DNA of 64,000 nucleotides, from NCBI GenBank assembly GCA_000436975.1, contig HG000336.1, positions 33,146 through 97,145 on the forward strand, given 5' to 3'. Position numbers and translations under genes: made by a program. The notes beneath the pieces were generated by a model, which searched no databases, had not been told where the DNA came from, and saw nothing but the letters and a program-made list of their open reading frames with translations. The stretch's first letter is position 1, and each line of letters starts with the position of its first letter. This document shows, one piece after another, positions 7,765 through 16,285 of the stretch. Source of the stretch: Clostridium sp. CAG:1000 (GTDB taxonomy: Bacteria; Bacillota_I; Bacilli_A; RF39; UBA660).

Positions 7765-8352
7765 ATGAAAATTATAAAAAAAAAATTGTTTAAATCATTA
7801 TTAGTATCTTTTATTATAGGTATATTTATAGGAATAATTTGTTTTATATTATTATCATCAAAAGAAAAAATATCGCTATCTAATAATCTCACTAACTATA
7901 TTAATTTAATACATGATGGTAATTTTAAATACTTTCCATCACTTATTAAATCATTTATATCTAACTACAAATATCTTGTATTAATATGGATATTTGGTAT
8001 TATATTTTTTTGTTCTTTATTAATACCATTTATAATTATTTATAGGGGAATATTATTAGGTTTTACTATTTCTAGCATAATATATGTATTTCATATAAAA
8101 GGGCTTTTATATAGCTTAATAATGATGATTCCCAGCGCTATTATAAATGAATTTATTTTTATATTAATTAGTTATTATAGTATAACATTTTCAACTAAAT
8201 GCTTTAATGTAATAAAAAAAGATAAAACTATTAATTTAAGACAATTTATTAAAAATTATTTTTATATATTTTTGGTATTATCATCTTGCATATTACTTTC
8301 AAGCGTATATGAAATATATATAGGTTCAAATATTATTAAATTTGTAGTATAA
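7765..8352 (+). CDS. Stage II sporulation protein M-like membrane protein
   Basis: 195 residues with about five membrane helices. The block LVLIWIFGIIFFCSLLIPF then YRGILLGFTISS (about 73-105) and the overall hydrophobic profile fit the SpoIIM/DUF95 family. SpoIIM acts with SpoIID and SpoIIP in engulfment in spore formers, but family members also occur in non-sporulating bacteria. A perfect TATAAT ends 5 bases before the ATG and no ribosome-binding site is visible, so the mRNA may be leaderless. mnmA starts 24 bases downstream. Confidence 0.65.
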   Translation: MKIIKKKLFKSLLVSFIIGIFIGIICFILLSSKEKISLSNNLTNYINLIHDGNFKYFPSLIKSFISNYKYLVLIWIFGIIFFCSLLIPFIIIYRGILLGFTISSIIYVFHIKGLLYSLIMMIPSAIINEFIFILISYYSITFSTKCFNVIKKDKTINLRQFIKNYFYIFLVLSSCILLSSVYEIYIGSNIIKFVV

Positions 8353-8376
8353 TACTTACGAAAGGAAAGAAGTATT

Positions 8377-9471
8377 ATGAGAGTAGTAGTAGGTATGAGT
8401 GGTGGAGTAGACTCAGCAGTATCAGCATATTTATTAAAAAAAGAAGGTTATGATGTTGTTGGTCTTTTTATGAAAAATTGGGACTCAAATATTAATAATG
8501 ATAAAGAAGGTATAACAGATGGTGTGTGTCCTCAAGAACTTGATTTTAGAGATGCTAAAGCTGTATGTGATGAATTATGTATACCATTATATAGAGTGGA
8601 CTTTATAAAAGAATATTGGGATGATGTATTTAAATATTTTTTAAGTGAGCTTGAAAAAGGCAGAACGCCAAACCCAGATATTATGTGTAATAAATATATA
8701 AAGTTCGATTTATTTAAAAAAGAAGCAAAGAAATTAGGTGCTGATAAAATAGCCACTGGTCATTATGCTCGTATAGAAGGAAATAGACTTTTAAGAGGAG
8801 TAGATAATAATAAGGATCAAACATACTTCTTATCCCAAGTATCATCTGAGCAATTAAAAGATGTATTGTTTCCAGTAGGTGGACTTACTAAACCAGAAGT
8901 TAGAAAAATAGCAGAAGAAAATAATATACCAGTTGCAAAAAAGAAGGATTCTACTGGAATTTGTTTTATTGGTGAAAGACATTATCAAGAATTTATTGCC
9001 AATTATTTAAAAGGGAAAAAAGGGGATATTATTGATGTTGAAACAGGAAAGAAAGTTGGTACACACAAAGGTCTTATGAATTATACAATTGGTCAAAGAA
9101 GAAATGTAGGACTTTCAGGTGATGAAAAAAGACATTACGTTTGTGGTAAAGACTCTAAAAATAATATTCTTTATATTGCATATGGAGATGATTCAAAATA
9201 TTTATTATCTGATGAAGCTATTATAGAAGATATGAACTATATTTCTGATAAACACCCTGTATTTGCTACTGCTAAATTTAGATATAGAAGTGAAGATGTA
9301 CCAGTAACAATAGAGTACTTAGAAAACAATCAAATAAGAGTTAAATATGATAATGTAAAAGCTGTTACTCCAGGACAAGCATGTGTTATTTATTTAGGTG
9401 AACAATGCTTAATGGGTGGAATTATAAAACAAGTATTTAAAGATGGAAAAGATATTTGGTATTTAAAATAG
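8377..9471 (+). CDS. mnmA: tRNA-specific 2-thiouridylase MnmA
   Basis: 364 residues, full length. PP-loop GMSGGVDSAVSAYLL at 5-19; catalytic Cys in PNPDIMCNKYIKF near 105; second Cys in DSTGICFIGERHYQEF near 195; MNYTIGQRRNVG follows. The enzyme makes 2-thiouridine at position 34 of Lys, Glu and Gln tRNAs, using sulfur relayed from a cysteine desulfurase. The lysine tRNA in this window reads AAG, so other tRNAs elsewhere are its main substrates. GGAAAG precedes the ATG; a strong hairpin ends the gene. Confidence 0.96.
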   Translation: MRVVVGMSGGVDSAVSAYLLKKEGYDVVGLFMKNWDSNINNDKEGITDGVCPQELDFRDAKAVCDELCIPLYRVDFIKEYWDDVFKYFLSELEKGRTPNPDIMCNKYIKFDLFKKEAKKLGADKIATGHYARIEGNRLLRGVDNNKDQTYFLSQVSSEQLKDVLFPVGGLTKPEVRKIAEENNIPVAKKKDSTGICFIGERHYQEFIANYLKGKKGDIIDVETGKKVGTHKGLMNYTIGQRRNVGLSGDEKRHYVCGKDSKNNILYIAYGDDSKYLLSDEAIIEDMNYISDKHPVFATAKFRYRSEDVPVTIEYLENNQIRVKYDNVKAVTPGQACVIYLGEQCLMGGIIKQVFKDGKDIWYLK

Positions 9472-9495
9472 AAAATATTAATTTATTATAAGCAT

Positions 9496-9538
9496 AAGTT
9501 GTAACCCTATGATACTTTATCTAGACTACAACTTTTTT
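9496..9538 (+). terminator. Terminator after mnmA
   Basis: 8-bp perfect stem (9496-9503 with 9527-9534), 23-nt loop, six T at the end. Confidence 0.65.
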
Positions 9539-9561
9539 AATTGTTTTTTAATGTTTATATA

Positions 9562-9589
9562 TTGACAACCTAGTGTAAAGTGTTATACA
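9562..9589 (+). promoter_or_regulatory. Promoter of the HTH gene
   Basis: TTGACA (9562-9567), 16 bases, TATACA (9584-9589). The ATG lies at 9621 behind AGGAG. One of the clearest promoters in the window. Confidence 0.6.
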
Positions 9590-9620
9590 ATTAACATAGT
9601 GAGAATAGGAGAAATGATGT

Positions 9621-10388
9621 ATGAAAGAATTGAATGAACTATTAGGTCAAATTGGTATATCTAAAGTTAAACTAGCTAAATATTTAGGTGTATCTAGACA
9701 AATGATATATAATTATTTAGAACTTGATTCTTTGAGTAAATGGCCTCAAGAGAAAAGATTGTTATTATTAAAACTACTTGATATAGAGAATGGTAGTGAT
9801 AAAGAAATAAAAAAAATCAAAGTAAATAGTGAATACTTAGAAAGTGTAGAGGCAAGACTAAATCAAACAGTTAAAGATTTAAATAGCCAAAACTTTAATT
9901 ATAAAAATCTAACTAAAGATGAACAAGAATTATTAAATGATATGATATTCTTAATAAGAGAAAAGTTTACTGAAGAAAAAACGAAAGATACATATTTTAC
10001 ATTCTTATATTTGTATCATATATTACAATCAATTGATAATGTTCCAGAGATTAAATATTTATTTGCATACTTATCTAAAAAGACTGGATTTACTAATCCA
10101 ATGGAATTTAAATTTGATGAGACTAGACAATTTATTTTAGAAAGTATTATATTTACTGCATTTAACTTATATAATAATGGTGGTGCTTCTAAATCAAAAT
10201 TAGTTGAATCTCATAATAGATTTGTACAAGAAATTGAAAATGACAAAGAAGAAAAATTGAGTCGTACTCAACAATTAAATACAGTTAAATTTCAAGCATT
10301 AAAAGAATTAGGTTATACTGAAATAACTAGAGATAATGCTTCTGAAGTATTAAATAGAATGGCTGAAATTGAGTCTAGAAAAGTTTAA
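9621..10388 (+). CDS. HTH-domain protein, putative transcriptional regulator
   Basis: 255 residues. The N-terminus (about 3-50: LLGQIGISKVKLAKYLGVSRQMIYNYL) is a Cro/CI-type helix-turn-helix. The rest is charged and predicted helical, with no recognised ligand or enzymatic motif (TKDEQELLNDMIFLIREKF about 98-116; CRxx-type cysteines absent). It is monocistronic, behind its own near-consensus promoter. It could be a dedicated regulator or a nucleoid-type protein; I do not recognise the C-terminal family. Confidence 0.65.
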   Translation: MKELNELLGQIGISKVKLAKYLGVSRQMIYNYLELDSLSKWPQEKRLLLLKLLDIENGSDKEIKKIKVNSEYLESVEARLNQTVKDLNSQNFNYKNLTKDEQELLNDMIFLIREKFTEEKTKDTYFTFLYLYHILQSIDNVPEIKYLFAYLSKKTGFTNPMEFKFDETRQFILESIIFTAFNLYNNGGASKSKLVESHNRFVQEIENDKEEKLSRTQQLNTVKFQALKELGYTEITRDNASEVLNRMAEIESRKV

Positions 10389-10696
10389 TTTAAGTAAATT
10401 TTATAACTGCCAATAACATATATTATGTTAACTTGTGTATAAAATTAATATTAAAATATCAATAAATGGACATTAATATATGACCGTTTTTGATTGCTTT
10501 TATTATATAAAATACTCTATCAATTATAAAACTAAATATAATTAAATAAATATGATTTTTTAAAAAATTGATTTTATAAAGAATACTTATTAACGTTATA
10601 ACTGTATTTGTATACAACGTATAATATTTATGAATCATTCTCAGCACTTTTTTATTTATTAGATGAATAACTATTCATCTCGATTTCTCATATTTA
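10389..10696. other. 308-base intergenic region
   Basis: Very AT-rich. A perfect 7-bp hairpin (10414-10430) without a T tract follows the HTH gene, and an 8-bp inverted repeat (10661-10680) precedes the ZIP gene 3' end. A 62-codon minus-strand frame (10459-10647) has no ribosome-binding site or homology I recognise and is not called. Confidence 0.4.
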
Positions 10697-11434
10697 CTAT
10701 ATTATTTTCATAGATATTATAAATAACACTGTTGCTAAGAAAAAGCCTATAATCATATGTTTATTATCTCTATAATTTTTAACTTCCCTTAAAATATCAT
10801 TTAATGAAAGACTTATCATTAAACCAGCAACAAATATTAATACAAATGCAAGGAAAATATCATTGATAAAGTTCTTTAATAAAACATATGCAAGTAAAGC
10901 CCCTACTGGCTCAGATAATCCGGAAAGTAGGGTATATAAACATGTTTTTTTCTTCCCCACTCCACTATAATAAAGTGGGATAGAGATAGCTATTCCTTCT
11001 GGAATATTATGCAACATTATAGCAAGACATAATTTTAAACCAAGATGAATATTTGTATATGCTCCCATAAATACAGCAATACCTTCAGGAAAGTTATGAA
11101 ACATTAATGAAATCATACTAAGTACCCCTATTTTATATAAGGATGAATTATTATTAGTTTTAATCCTATTATTTATTTTTTCTATACTTAAATATCCTAA
11201 TAAAAATGTAAGTATGATTAACAGTAATCCATACCCCACTCCATAATTATTAATTAATTTCATAGAAGAATCAGGTAACAAATCAAATACTGATATTAAT
11301 GTCATTATAGCAAGTGAAAATGATAAGGAAATAACAATTAAACGATTTATCTTTTTATATTTAAAAAATATTAATATACTCCCAATAACAGTAGAAACTC
11401 CAGCAATTAAAGATAATAATAATGGTATTTTCAT
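10697..11434 (-). CDS. ZIP-family metal (zinc) transporter, ZupT-like
   Basis: 245 residues, about eight membrane helices. The two metal-site motifs are present: MFHNFPEGIAVFMGAY at about 113-128 and MLHNIPEGIAISIPLYYSG at about 141-159, then GLSEPVGALLAYVLL. This is the ZupT branch of ZIP proteins, which import zinc and other divalent cations. A single-gene unit. Confidence 0.9.
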   Translation of the reverse strand: MKIPLLLSLIAGVSTVIGSILIFFKYKKINRLIVISLSFSLAIMTLISVFDLLPDSSMKLINNYGVGYGLLLIILTFLLGYLSIEKINNRIKTNNNSSLYKIGVLSMISLMFHNFPEGIAVFMGAYTNIHLGLKLCLAIMLHNIPEGIAISIPLYYSGVGKKKTCLYTLLSGLSEPVGALLAYVLLKNFINDIFLAFVLIFVAGLMISLSLNDILREVKNYRDNKHMIIGFFLATVLFIISMKII

Positions 11435-11537
11435 ATTATATTTTATTCATGATAATTATAAGTAGACCAATAATTACCAATTTAAAAATACATTATATTG
11501 CCATATTAATACATAATAATATTAGGTGGTGATTATA

Positions 11538-11654
11538 ATGGCAAATGCAAGAAATAATGCTAGAAGCAATGCTAGAAAAAATTCATGCAAAGCAAAAAGT
11601 AATGCTAGAAGCAATTCTAGATCAAGAAGTACTTCAAATTCAAGAAGTCGTTAA
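11538..11654 (+). CDS. 38-residue Arg/Ser/Asn-rich basic micro-protein
   Basis: 38 codons behind AGGTGG. The sequence is a loose repeat of NARSNARK/SNARSNSRS units with nine arginines, three lysines, one cysteine and no acidic or aromatic residue. It looks protamine-like: a disordered, strongly basic peptide suited to binding nucleic acid. It is not an alpha/beta SASP, which has a different conserved core. A good hairpin terminator follows directly, so it is a separate transcription unit. Family not recognised; a role in DNA compaction is a guess from composition. Confidence 0.65.
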   Translation: MANARNNARSNARKNSCKAKSNARSNSRSRSTSNSRSR

Positions 11655-11660
11655 TATATA

Positions 11661-11695
11661 AAAGATATTCACAAATGATTGAATATCTTTTTTTT
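11661..11695 (+). terminator. Terminator of the basic micro-protein gene
   Basis: Perfect 10-bp stem (11661-11670 with 11681-11690), 10-nt loop, eight T. Confidence 0.8.
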
Positions 11696-11725
11696 ATTTG
11701 TTATAATTTTAACGTAGGTAGTAAT

Positions 11726-13072
11726 ATGAAAAAAATAAAAATGGGTTTAATTTTTTTTATTATGATATTAGATTTACTTTTATTAATTAGAGTAACTTAT
11801 TTTAGGTTTTATGAAGTAAGTAGACCTATTGATATAAAGCCTTATATTAAAGATGATAAAATACATATAACATTTTATACTAATGAATATCAATTAAACA
11901 ACAAAACCTATTGTATTATAAAAAAAGATAATGAAGTACCTTCTATAAATGATAAAAATTGGAAGTTATCTAATAATAGTAGTTGTGTATATAAAATTGG
12001 AAAAGGAACTTATAAAGCATATGTAAAAACTGCTGATAACAAGATAATTTTTGTTGAGGGCTCTGACATGCTTGGAAGTGTTACTGATATTAATACTAAT
12101 AAAGAAAAAATATATTTGGCAATAAATGAACAATACTCACCTACTATTAATATTGATTATATAGGAAATGCTAAAACAGATATTACGTGGACAAGTGAAA
12201 ATAATAATATTGCTACTGTTTCTCATGATGGTAAAATTAAAGGTATTTCTGAAGGAGAAACAAAAATTACTGCTACATCAATGGACAAGAGTATACCTAT
12301 TAAGGTTATTGTAACAGACTTAATAAATACTAGACCAAATCATTTTAGCAATAAAAAACCTTACCTACCCTGTGGTATATATTCTAAAGAAGACAATGAT
12401 TTATTAGATACAATATTAGAAGATAGAATTAACACAGTAGGTTATCAAACAAGAGCTGGAGCTGTAGAAGCAGCACGATTTATTACATTAGAACTCCCAT
12501 ATAAAATTAGATATTTTTCTGAAAATGGAAGAGGCTCTACTAATGGAGTTCAAGGCGAAGGAAGATATTATAATAAAGGATTATACTTACATAGTAGTAG
12601 ATTTAAAAATATCAAAAAGAAAGCACATGGTCCTAAAACATGGGGATGTAGTTTATATAGTAACCCATCACATGGGAAAAGAGCAAATGGACTTGACTGT
12701 AGTGGCTTTATATCATGGGTATTATTAAATGGAGGATTCGATGTTGGAGACATAGGAGCTGGTCTTGCACCTCATTTAGATTTAACTGATTATGAGCAAA
12801 GAATTAAATTTAATTCAAATGTTATAAAATCGGGAAAAGTTAAAGTTGGTGATTTATTAAGTTCCGGAGGAGTTAATGGTGGACATATAGCAATGATAGT
12901 TGGCGAAGATAATAATAAATATTATGTAGCCGAAAGTTTATGGACTCCACCCAATGTAAGTGTTGGAATATATGAATATTCTAAGAAAACTATCTTTAAT
13001 AGATATTACTATGTAATGCTTATGGATAGTTATTATAAAGAAGATGGAAAATTAACAAAATTATGGTATTAG
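11726..13072 (+). CDS. Membrane-anchored Big_2-NlpC/P60 cell-wall hydrolase, paralogue A
   Basis: 448 residues. One N-terminal membrane helix (about 5-25), an extracytoplasmic domain, a Big_2-type Ig fold (about 130-200, ITWTSENNNIATVSHDGKIK, GETKITA), and a C-terminal NlpC/P60 peptidase. In the last, the catalytic Cys lies in GLDCSGFISWVLL and the His in NGGHIAMIVG. Such enzymes cut peptide bonds in peptidoglycan stems. An in-frame ATG at 11675 lies inside the preceding terminator, so the start at 11726 is chosen. The neighbour at 13585 is a full paralogue; the gene between them starts 12 bases after this one. Confidence 0.85.
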   Translation: MKKIKMGLIFFIMILDLLLLIRVTYFRFYEVSRPIDIKPYIKDDKIHITFYTNEYQLNNKTYCIIKKDNEVPSINDKNWKLSNNSSCVYKIGKGTYKAYVKTADNKIIFVEGSDMLGSVTDINTNKEKIYLAINEQYSPTINIDYIGNAKTDITWTSENNNIATVSHDGKIKGISEGETKITATSMDKSIPIKVIVTDLINTRPNHFSNKKPYLPCGIYSKEDNDLLDTILEDRINTVGYQTRAGAVEAARFITLELPYKIRYFSENGRGSTNGVQGEGRYYNKGLYLHSSRFKNIKKKAHGPKTWGCSLYSNPSHGKRANGLDCSGFISWVLLNGGFDVGDIGAGLAPHLDLTDYEQRIKFNSNVIKSGKVKVGDLLSSGGVNGGHIAMIVGEDNNKYYVAESLWTPPNVSVGIYEYSKKTIFNRYYYVMLMDSYYKEDGKLTKLWY

Positions 13073-13084
13073 GAAGTGTGAATC

Positions 13085-13513
13085 ATGGATTATATTGAAG
13101 AATTTATTGAAGATAATATTAAAATAATAGTTATAACTTTTATAGTTTTATTTGTTGTATTAGCATTATATTTTATATTTAGAGAGAAAAAAACATATGA
13201 AATTGTAACTTGTCAAAGTGATGGGGGGTATTTTGAAAGAAGTTTTACAAATAAAAATACAAATGATTCGTGTGATTTAACAATAAATGCAGGAAGTAAA
13301 CCTACATCACAATACATGCTTAAAATTAAAAGAGTTAAGATTAGTAGAAATAATAATGTAACAATACTAGTAGAAAATGAAAAAATATCTGATGAAACAA
13401 AAGAAACGTTTACTAACCCCTATTGTAAAATTAAATTTAATTTTCCTTGTAATGATGTATATGTAAAAGATAATCACAATAGAATATATTCTAAAATAGA
13501 TAATGTAAACTAA
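13085..13513 (+). CDS. Single-pass protein with PrcB-C-like extracytoplasmic domain
   Basis: 142 residues. A short cytoplasmic N-terminus, one helix (about 13-32), then about 105 extracytoplasmic residues with paired cysteines (CQSDGG, NDSCD; NPYCKIKFNFPC). The segment QYMLKIKRVKISRNNNVTILVE followed by TNPYCKIKFN resembles the PrcB C-terminal domain pattern, known for helping a protease complex. The homology is faint. It is in one operon with hydrolase A (12-base gap), so it may stabilise or guide that enzyme; this is inference. Confidence 0.6.
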   Translation: MDYIEEFIEDNIKIIVITFIVLFVVLALYFIFREKKTYEIVTCQSDGGYFERSFTNKNTNDSCDLTINAGSKPTSQYMLKIKRVKISRNNNVTILVENEKISDETKETFTNPYCKIKFNFPCNDVYVKDNHNRIYSKIDNVN

Positions 13514-13543
13514 GATACTTTAAATGCTAAGTGTCTTTTTTTT
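13513..13543 (+). terminator. Terminator after the PrcB-like gene
   Basis: 7-bp stem with one G-U pair (13513-13519 with 13530-13536) and eight T, overlapping the stop region of the gene. Confidence 0.65.
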
Positions 13544-13584
13544 ACTTACTTGTTGTGATAAGATTAAATAAAGATGGTGATTAT

Positions 13585-14892
13585 ATGGCTAAGAAAAGAT
13601 ATAAAAAAAGAAAATTAAGATATAAAATTAAAATACTTTCTAATTTCTTATTATTAATTTTGATATGTACGTCTGGTTATTATTTATATAACTTAATAAT
13701 TAATAAGTCCCCTATTCTTTCTATAACAAATAAAAATAATAATCTAATAATTGAGCTTGATAATAATTATGATTGTTTATTTACAGATGAATATATACTT
13801 CCAGATGTAGATAGTAATAAATGGGTAGCAAGTGATAAAGAATATAAATGTTATACTAAGTTTGATAATAGTAAATATATATTTTTAAAGAAAAATAATA
13901 AAATTGTTTATTCAACTGATGATGTTATATATTTAGAGACATTATCAAATAAAGTATATATGGCTCTTAATGATAAAAAAGATTTACCTATAAAAGTAAT
14001 TGGGAACATAAATAATTTAGATTTTAAATATAGTAATTCTACTGTTATTGATATTAATAAAGGTAAAATTATTAGTAATAGTATTGGTAATACATCTATT
14101 ATAACCAAATATAATGGTACTAAAAATATAATAGATGTTATAGTAAGTGATTTAATAGTTAGTATGCCTCATGAATATGATTTAAAAAAGAAAGGGTTAG
14201 AATGTAATAAATACTCAGAAGAAGAAAGTGATATTTTAGACGATATATTAAAGTCAAGGGTTAATGAAGTTGGTGCCTCTACAAGAGCTTCTGCTGTTAG
14301 CGTAGCTAGATTTCTTACATTAGAGTTTCCTTATAGAATAAACTATTTTTATGAAAACGGTAGACAAACTACCAATAAAGTAGATGGTGAAGGAAGATAC
14401 TATCATAAGGGACTTTATCTTACAGAAAGCAAATATAGTTCATTAACTGGAAGCACATCTTCGCCTAAAGCATGGGGATGTAAACTCTATAGTAAACCTG
14501 TTAGTAGGTATGATAATAATGGTCTTGATTGTAGTGGCTTTGTATCTTGGGTATTATTAAATGCAGGATTTGATCCTAAAGATGTAGGAACTGGATTTGC
14601 TGATTATTTAGATTTAACTGATTATGGAGATGTTAAAAGGATTAATAGTGCTACTATTAATGATATAAAGGTTGGAGATTTACTTCATAGTTATGCCGCA
14701 GGTGGACATATTGGCATCATAGTTGGTATTGATAATGACTACTTTTATGTAGCACAAGCACTATGGTATGATGAAGTTGGTGTAATAATAACTAAATATA
14801 AAAAAGACTTATTATATAAATCATTCCCACATGTAGTACTTATGGATAAATATTATATTAATGATGGTAAACTTACTAATATGTGGTATTAA
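13585..14892 (+). CDS. Membrane-anchored NlpC/P60 cell-wall hydrolase, paralogue B
   Basis: 435 residues, same layout as the gene at 11726: basic start MAKKRYKKRKLRYK, one membrane helix, a Big_2-like middle (degenerate: KYSNSTVIDINKGKI), and NlpC/P60 with GLDCSGFVSWVLL (Cys) and AGGHIGIIVG (His). Shared blocks include GEGRYYHKGLYL, WGCKLYSKP, LDLTDY and the ending GKLTxxWY. A tandem duplication with the small PrcB-like gene between is the likely history. The ATG at 13585 behind GGTG is chosen; the longer frame from 13531 would start inside the upstream terminator. Confidence 0.85.
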   Translation: MAKKRYKKRKLRYKIKILSNFLLLILICTSGYYLYNLIINKSPILSITNKNNNLIIELDNNYDCLFTDEYILPDVDSNKWVASDKEYKCYTKFDNSKYIFLKKNNKIVYSTDDVIYLETLSNKVYMALNDKKDLPIKVIGNINNLDFKYSNSTVIDINKGKIISNSIGNTSIITKYNGTKNIIDVIVSDLIVSMPHEYDLKKKGLECNKYSEEESDILDDILKSRVNEVGASTRASAVSVARFLTLEFPYRINYFYENGRQTTNKVDGEGRYYHKGLYLTESKYSSLTGSTSSPKAWGCKLYSKPVSRYDNNGLDCSGFVSWVLLNAGFDPKDVGTGFADYLDLTDYGDVKRINSATINDIKVGDLLHSYAAGGHIGIIVGIDNDYFYVAQALWYDEVGVIITKYKKDLLYKSFPHVVLMDKYYINDGKLTNMWY

Positions 14893-14895
14893 ATT

Positions 14896-14926
14896 AAAAA
14901 AAGGAATAATTAAATTCCTTTTTAAA
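14896..14926. terminator. Bidirectional terminator between hydrolase B and the DUF5305 gene
   Basis: 10-bp stem (14898-14907 with 14914-14923), loop of six, A-run before and T-run after. It serves the convergent units on both strands. A longer inverted repeat (about 14937-14986, arms GTGTATTTTA and its complement) follows and may support the minus-strand unit. Confidence 0.7.
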
Positions 14927-14988
14927 ATGATTTAAGGTGTATTTTAGGACTATTTAATAATTTTATGATTATTTATATTAAAATACAC

Positions 14989-16281
14989 TTATTCTTCTAT
15001 ATTTGTATTATTTTCATCTGAATTAGCTTCATCAATATTAATAATATTACTATTAATATTTTCATCTATATTATCATTAGTTTTTTTCTTTTTAAATATA
15101 TTTTTAATGCCAGAAACCCAATTAAATTTTTCTAATATTGAATTAATATATTCATTTCTTTCATTGATTTTTTTCTTCTCTTCTTTTTCAAGTTGTTTTC
15201 TTCTTAAAACTAATTTATATAATATATTATTATTTAATAATACAAAACAACTTACTTCATTTGCAACTAATTCAGAATATAATATTGGTTGCAAAGTAGT
15301 ATCATGAGCATCTAATAATTCATCAATACTATCAACTTTAATAACATTATAATCATCTTCATTAATTGTTGCTATAGATTTCGATGAAACTATTGCCCTA
15401 TCATATTCTTTAAGTATTTTACTAATAGTAGAATTATATACATCAATTTTAGATCTACCACTAAATAAAGTATATAGGCTTATATATAATAATGCTAAAC
15501 TTAATATACCAACTATAAAACCTAATACTAATACAAAAGGTTTTTTAATTTGAGATATATAATTTTTGTCTAAAGTACCAGCGTTATTAATACTACTAGT
15601 ATCAATACCTATATCAATAGTTTGCTCTGATAGCGGTATTGCTAAAGATAATTTATTAACTTTTTCAAAATCATCTTTTAATATTTTGCTTTTAGCCTTA
15701 GTACTAATTTCCATAGTAACAACGAGTTTACTCTTTACTGATAATGCATATGTCTTCTTAAATGAATTTACATACGAATTATATTCATCATAATTAATAT
15801 TAACTGAGTCATTAATTAAAAAGTTGTTAAATTCTCCTTTATTCTTTTTATCACTTCTAAGCACATTGGTTTTCTTATATAGTATTTTATTATTATCATT
15901 AGGATCCGTTATTAGTAAATCTGCTTTAATATTATATTTATAATCATAATTAAGATTATTATCTGATTTCATATTAAATTTATAATTAATATTAATTTTA
16001 TCAATTAAACTTGCTACATATTGCATATCTTTACCAAGATATTTATCATTATAAAATGAATTATCTTTCAAATATACTTTATAATCAATATCACCAGTTT
16101 CATTATAATTTACTACAGATTCCTTTTCACTATACATAGAACCCTTTAGTACAAACAATGTAAGAATAAGCATAACCATTGTTGGTATCATCATACATAT
16201 AAACCATTTTCTAATTGTAAATGGTTTCACTTCTTCAATACTATCATTTTCTGCATTATTTTCATTTTGAATATTATTCAT
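14989..16281 (-). CDS. DUF5305 membrane protein of the SipW/TasA-like locus
   Basis: 430 residues with two membrane helices (about 26-48 and 252-275) around an extracytoplasmic domain of about 200 residues, and a cytoplasmic tail ending in a low-complexity Asn/Asp/Glu stretch. The segment NYNETGDIDYKVYLKDN is the DUF5305 signature. DUF5305 genes commonly sit next to SipW-type signal peptidases in Bacillota and archaea; function unknown. The start is set at 16281: AAAGGTG lies 8 bases upstream and overlaps the end of the sipW-type gene, 4 bases away. Its partner role in export or anchoring of the fibre-like proteins is inference. Confidence 0.78.
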   Translation of the reverse strand: MNNIQNENNAENDSIEEVKPFTIRKWFICMMIPTMVMLILTLFVLKGSMYSEKESVVNYNETGDIDYKVYLKDNSFYNDKYLGKDMQYVASLIDKININYKFNMKSDNNLNYDYKYNIKADLLITDPNDNNKILYKKTNVLRSDKKNKGEFNNFLINDSVNINYDEYNSYVNSFKKTYALSVKSKLVVTMEISTKAKSKILKDDFEKVNKLSLAIPLSEQTIDIGIDTSSINNAGTLDKNYISQIKKPFVLVLGFIVGILSLALLYISLYTLFSGRSKIDVYNSTISKILKEYDRAIVSSKSIATINEDDYNVIKVDSIDELLDAHDTTLQPILYSELVANEVSCFVLLNNNILYKLVLRRKQLEKEEKKKINERNEYINSILEKFNWVSGIKNIFKKKKTNDNIDENINSNIINIDEANSDENNTNIEE

Positions 16282-16285
16282 TTTA

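Noticed and set aside
7680..7892. 70-codon minus-strand frame
   Set aside because: Lies antisense to the SpoIIM-like gene and partly to the DUF4044-like gene; shadow of coding sequence.
10459..10647. 62-codon minus-strand frame
   Set aside because: No ribosome-binding site, no family resemblance, very AT-rich intergenic DNA; likely chance.
11675..11725. Upstream ATG for hydrolase A
   Set aside because: It lies inside the preceding terminator hairpin; the ATG at 11726 starts the basic/hydrophobic N-terminus.
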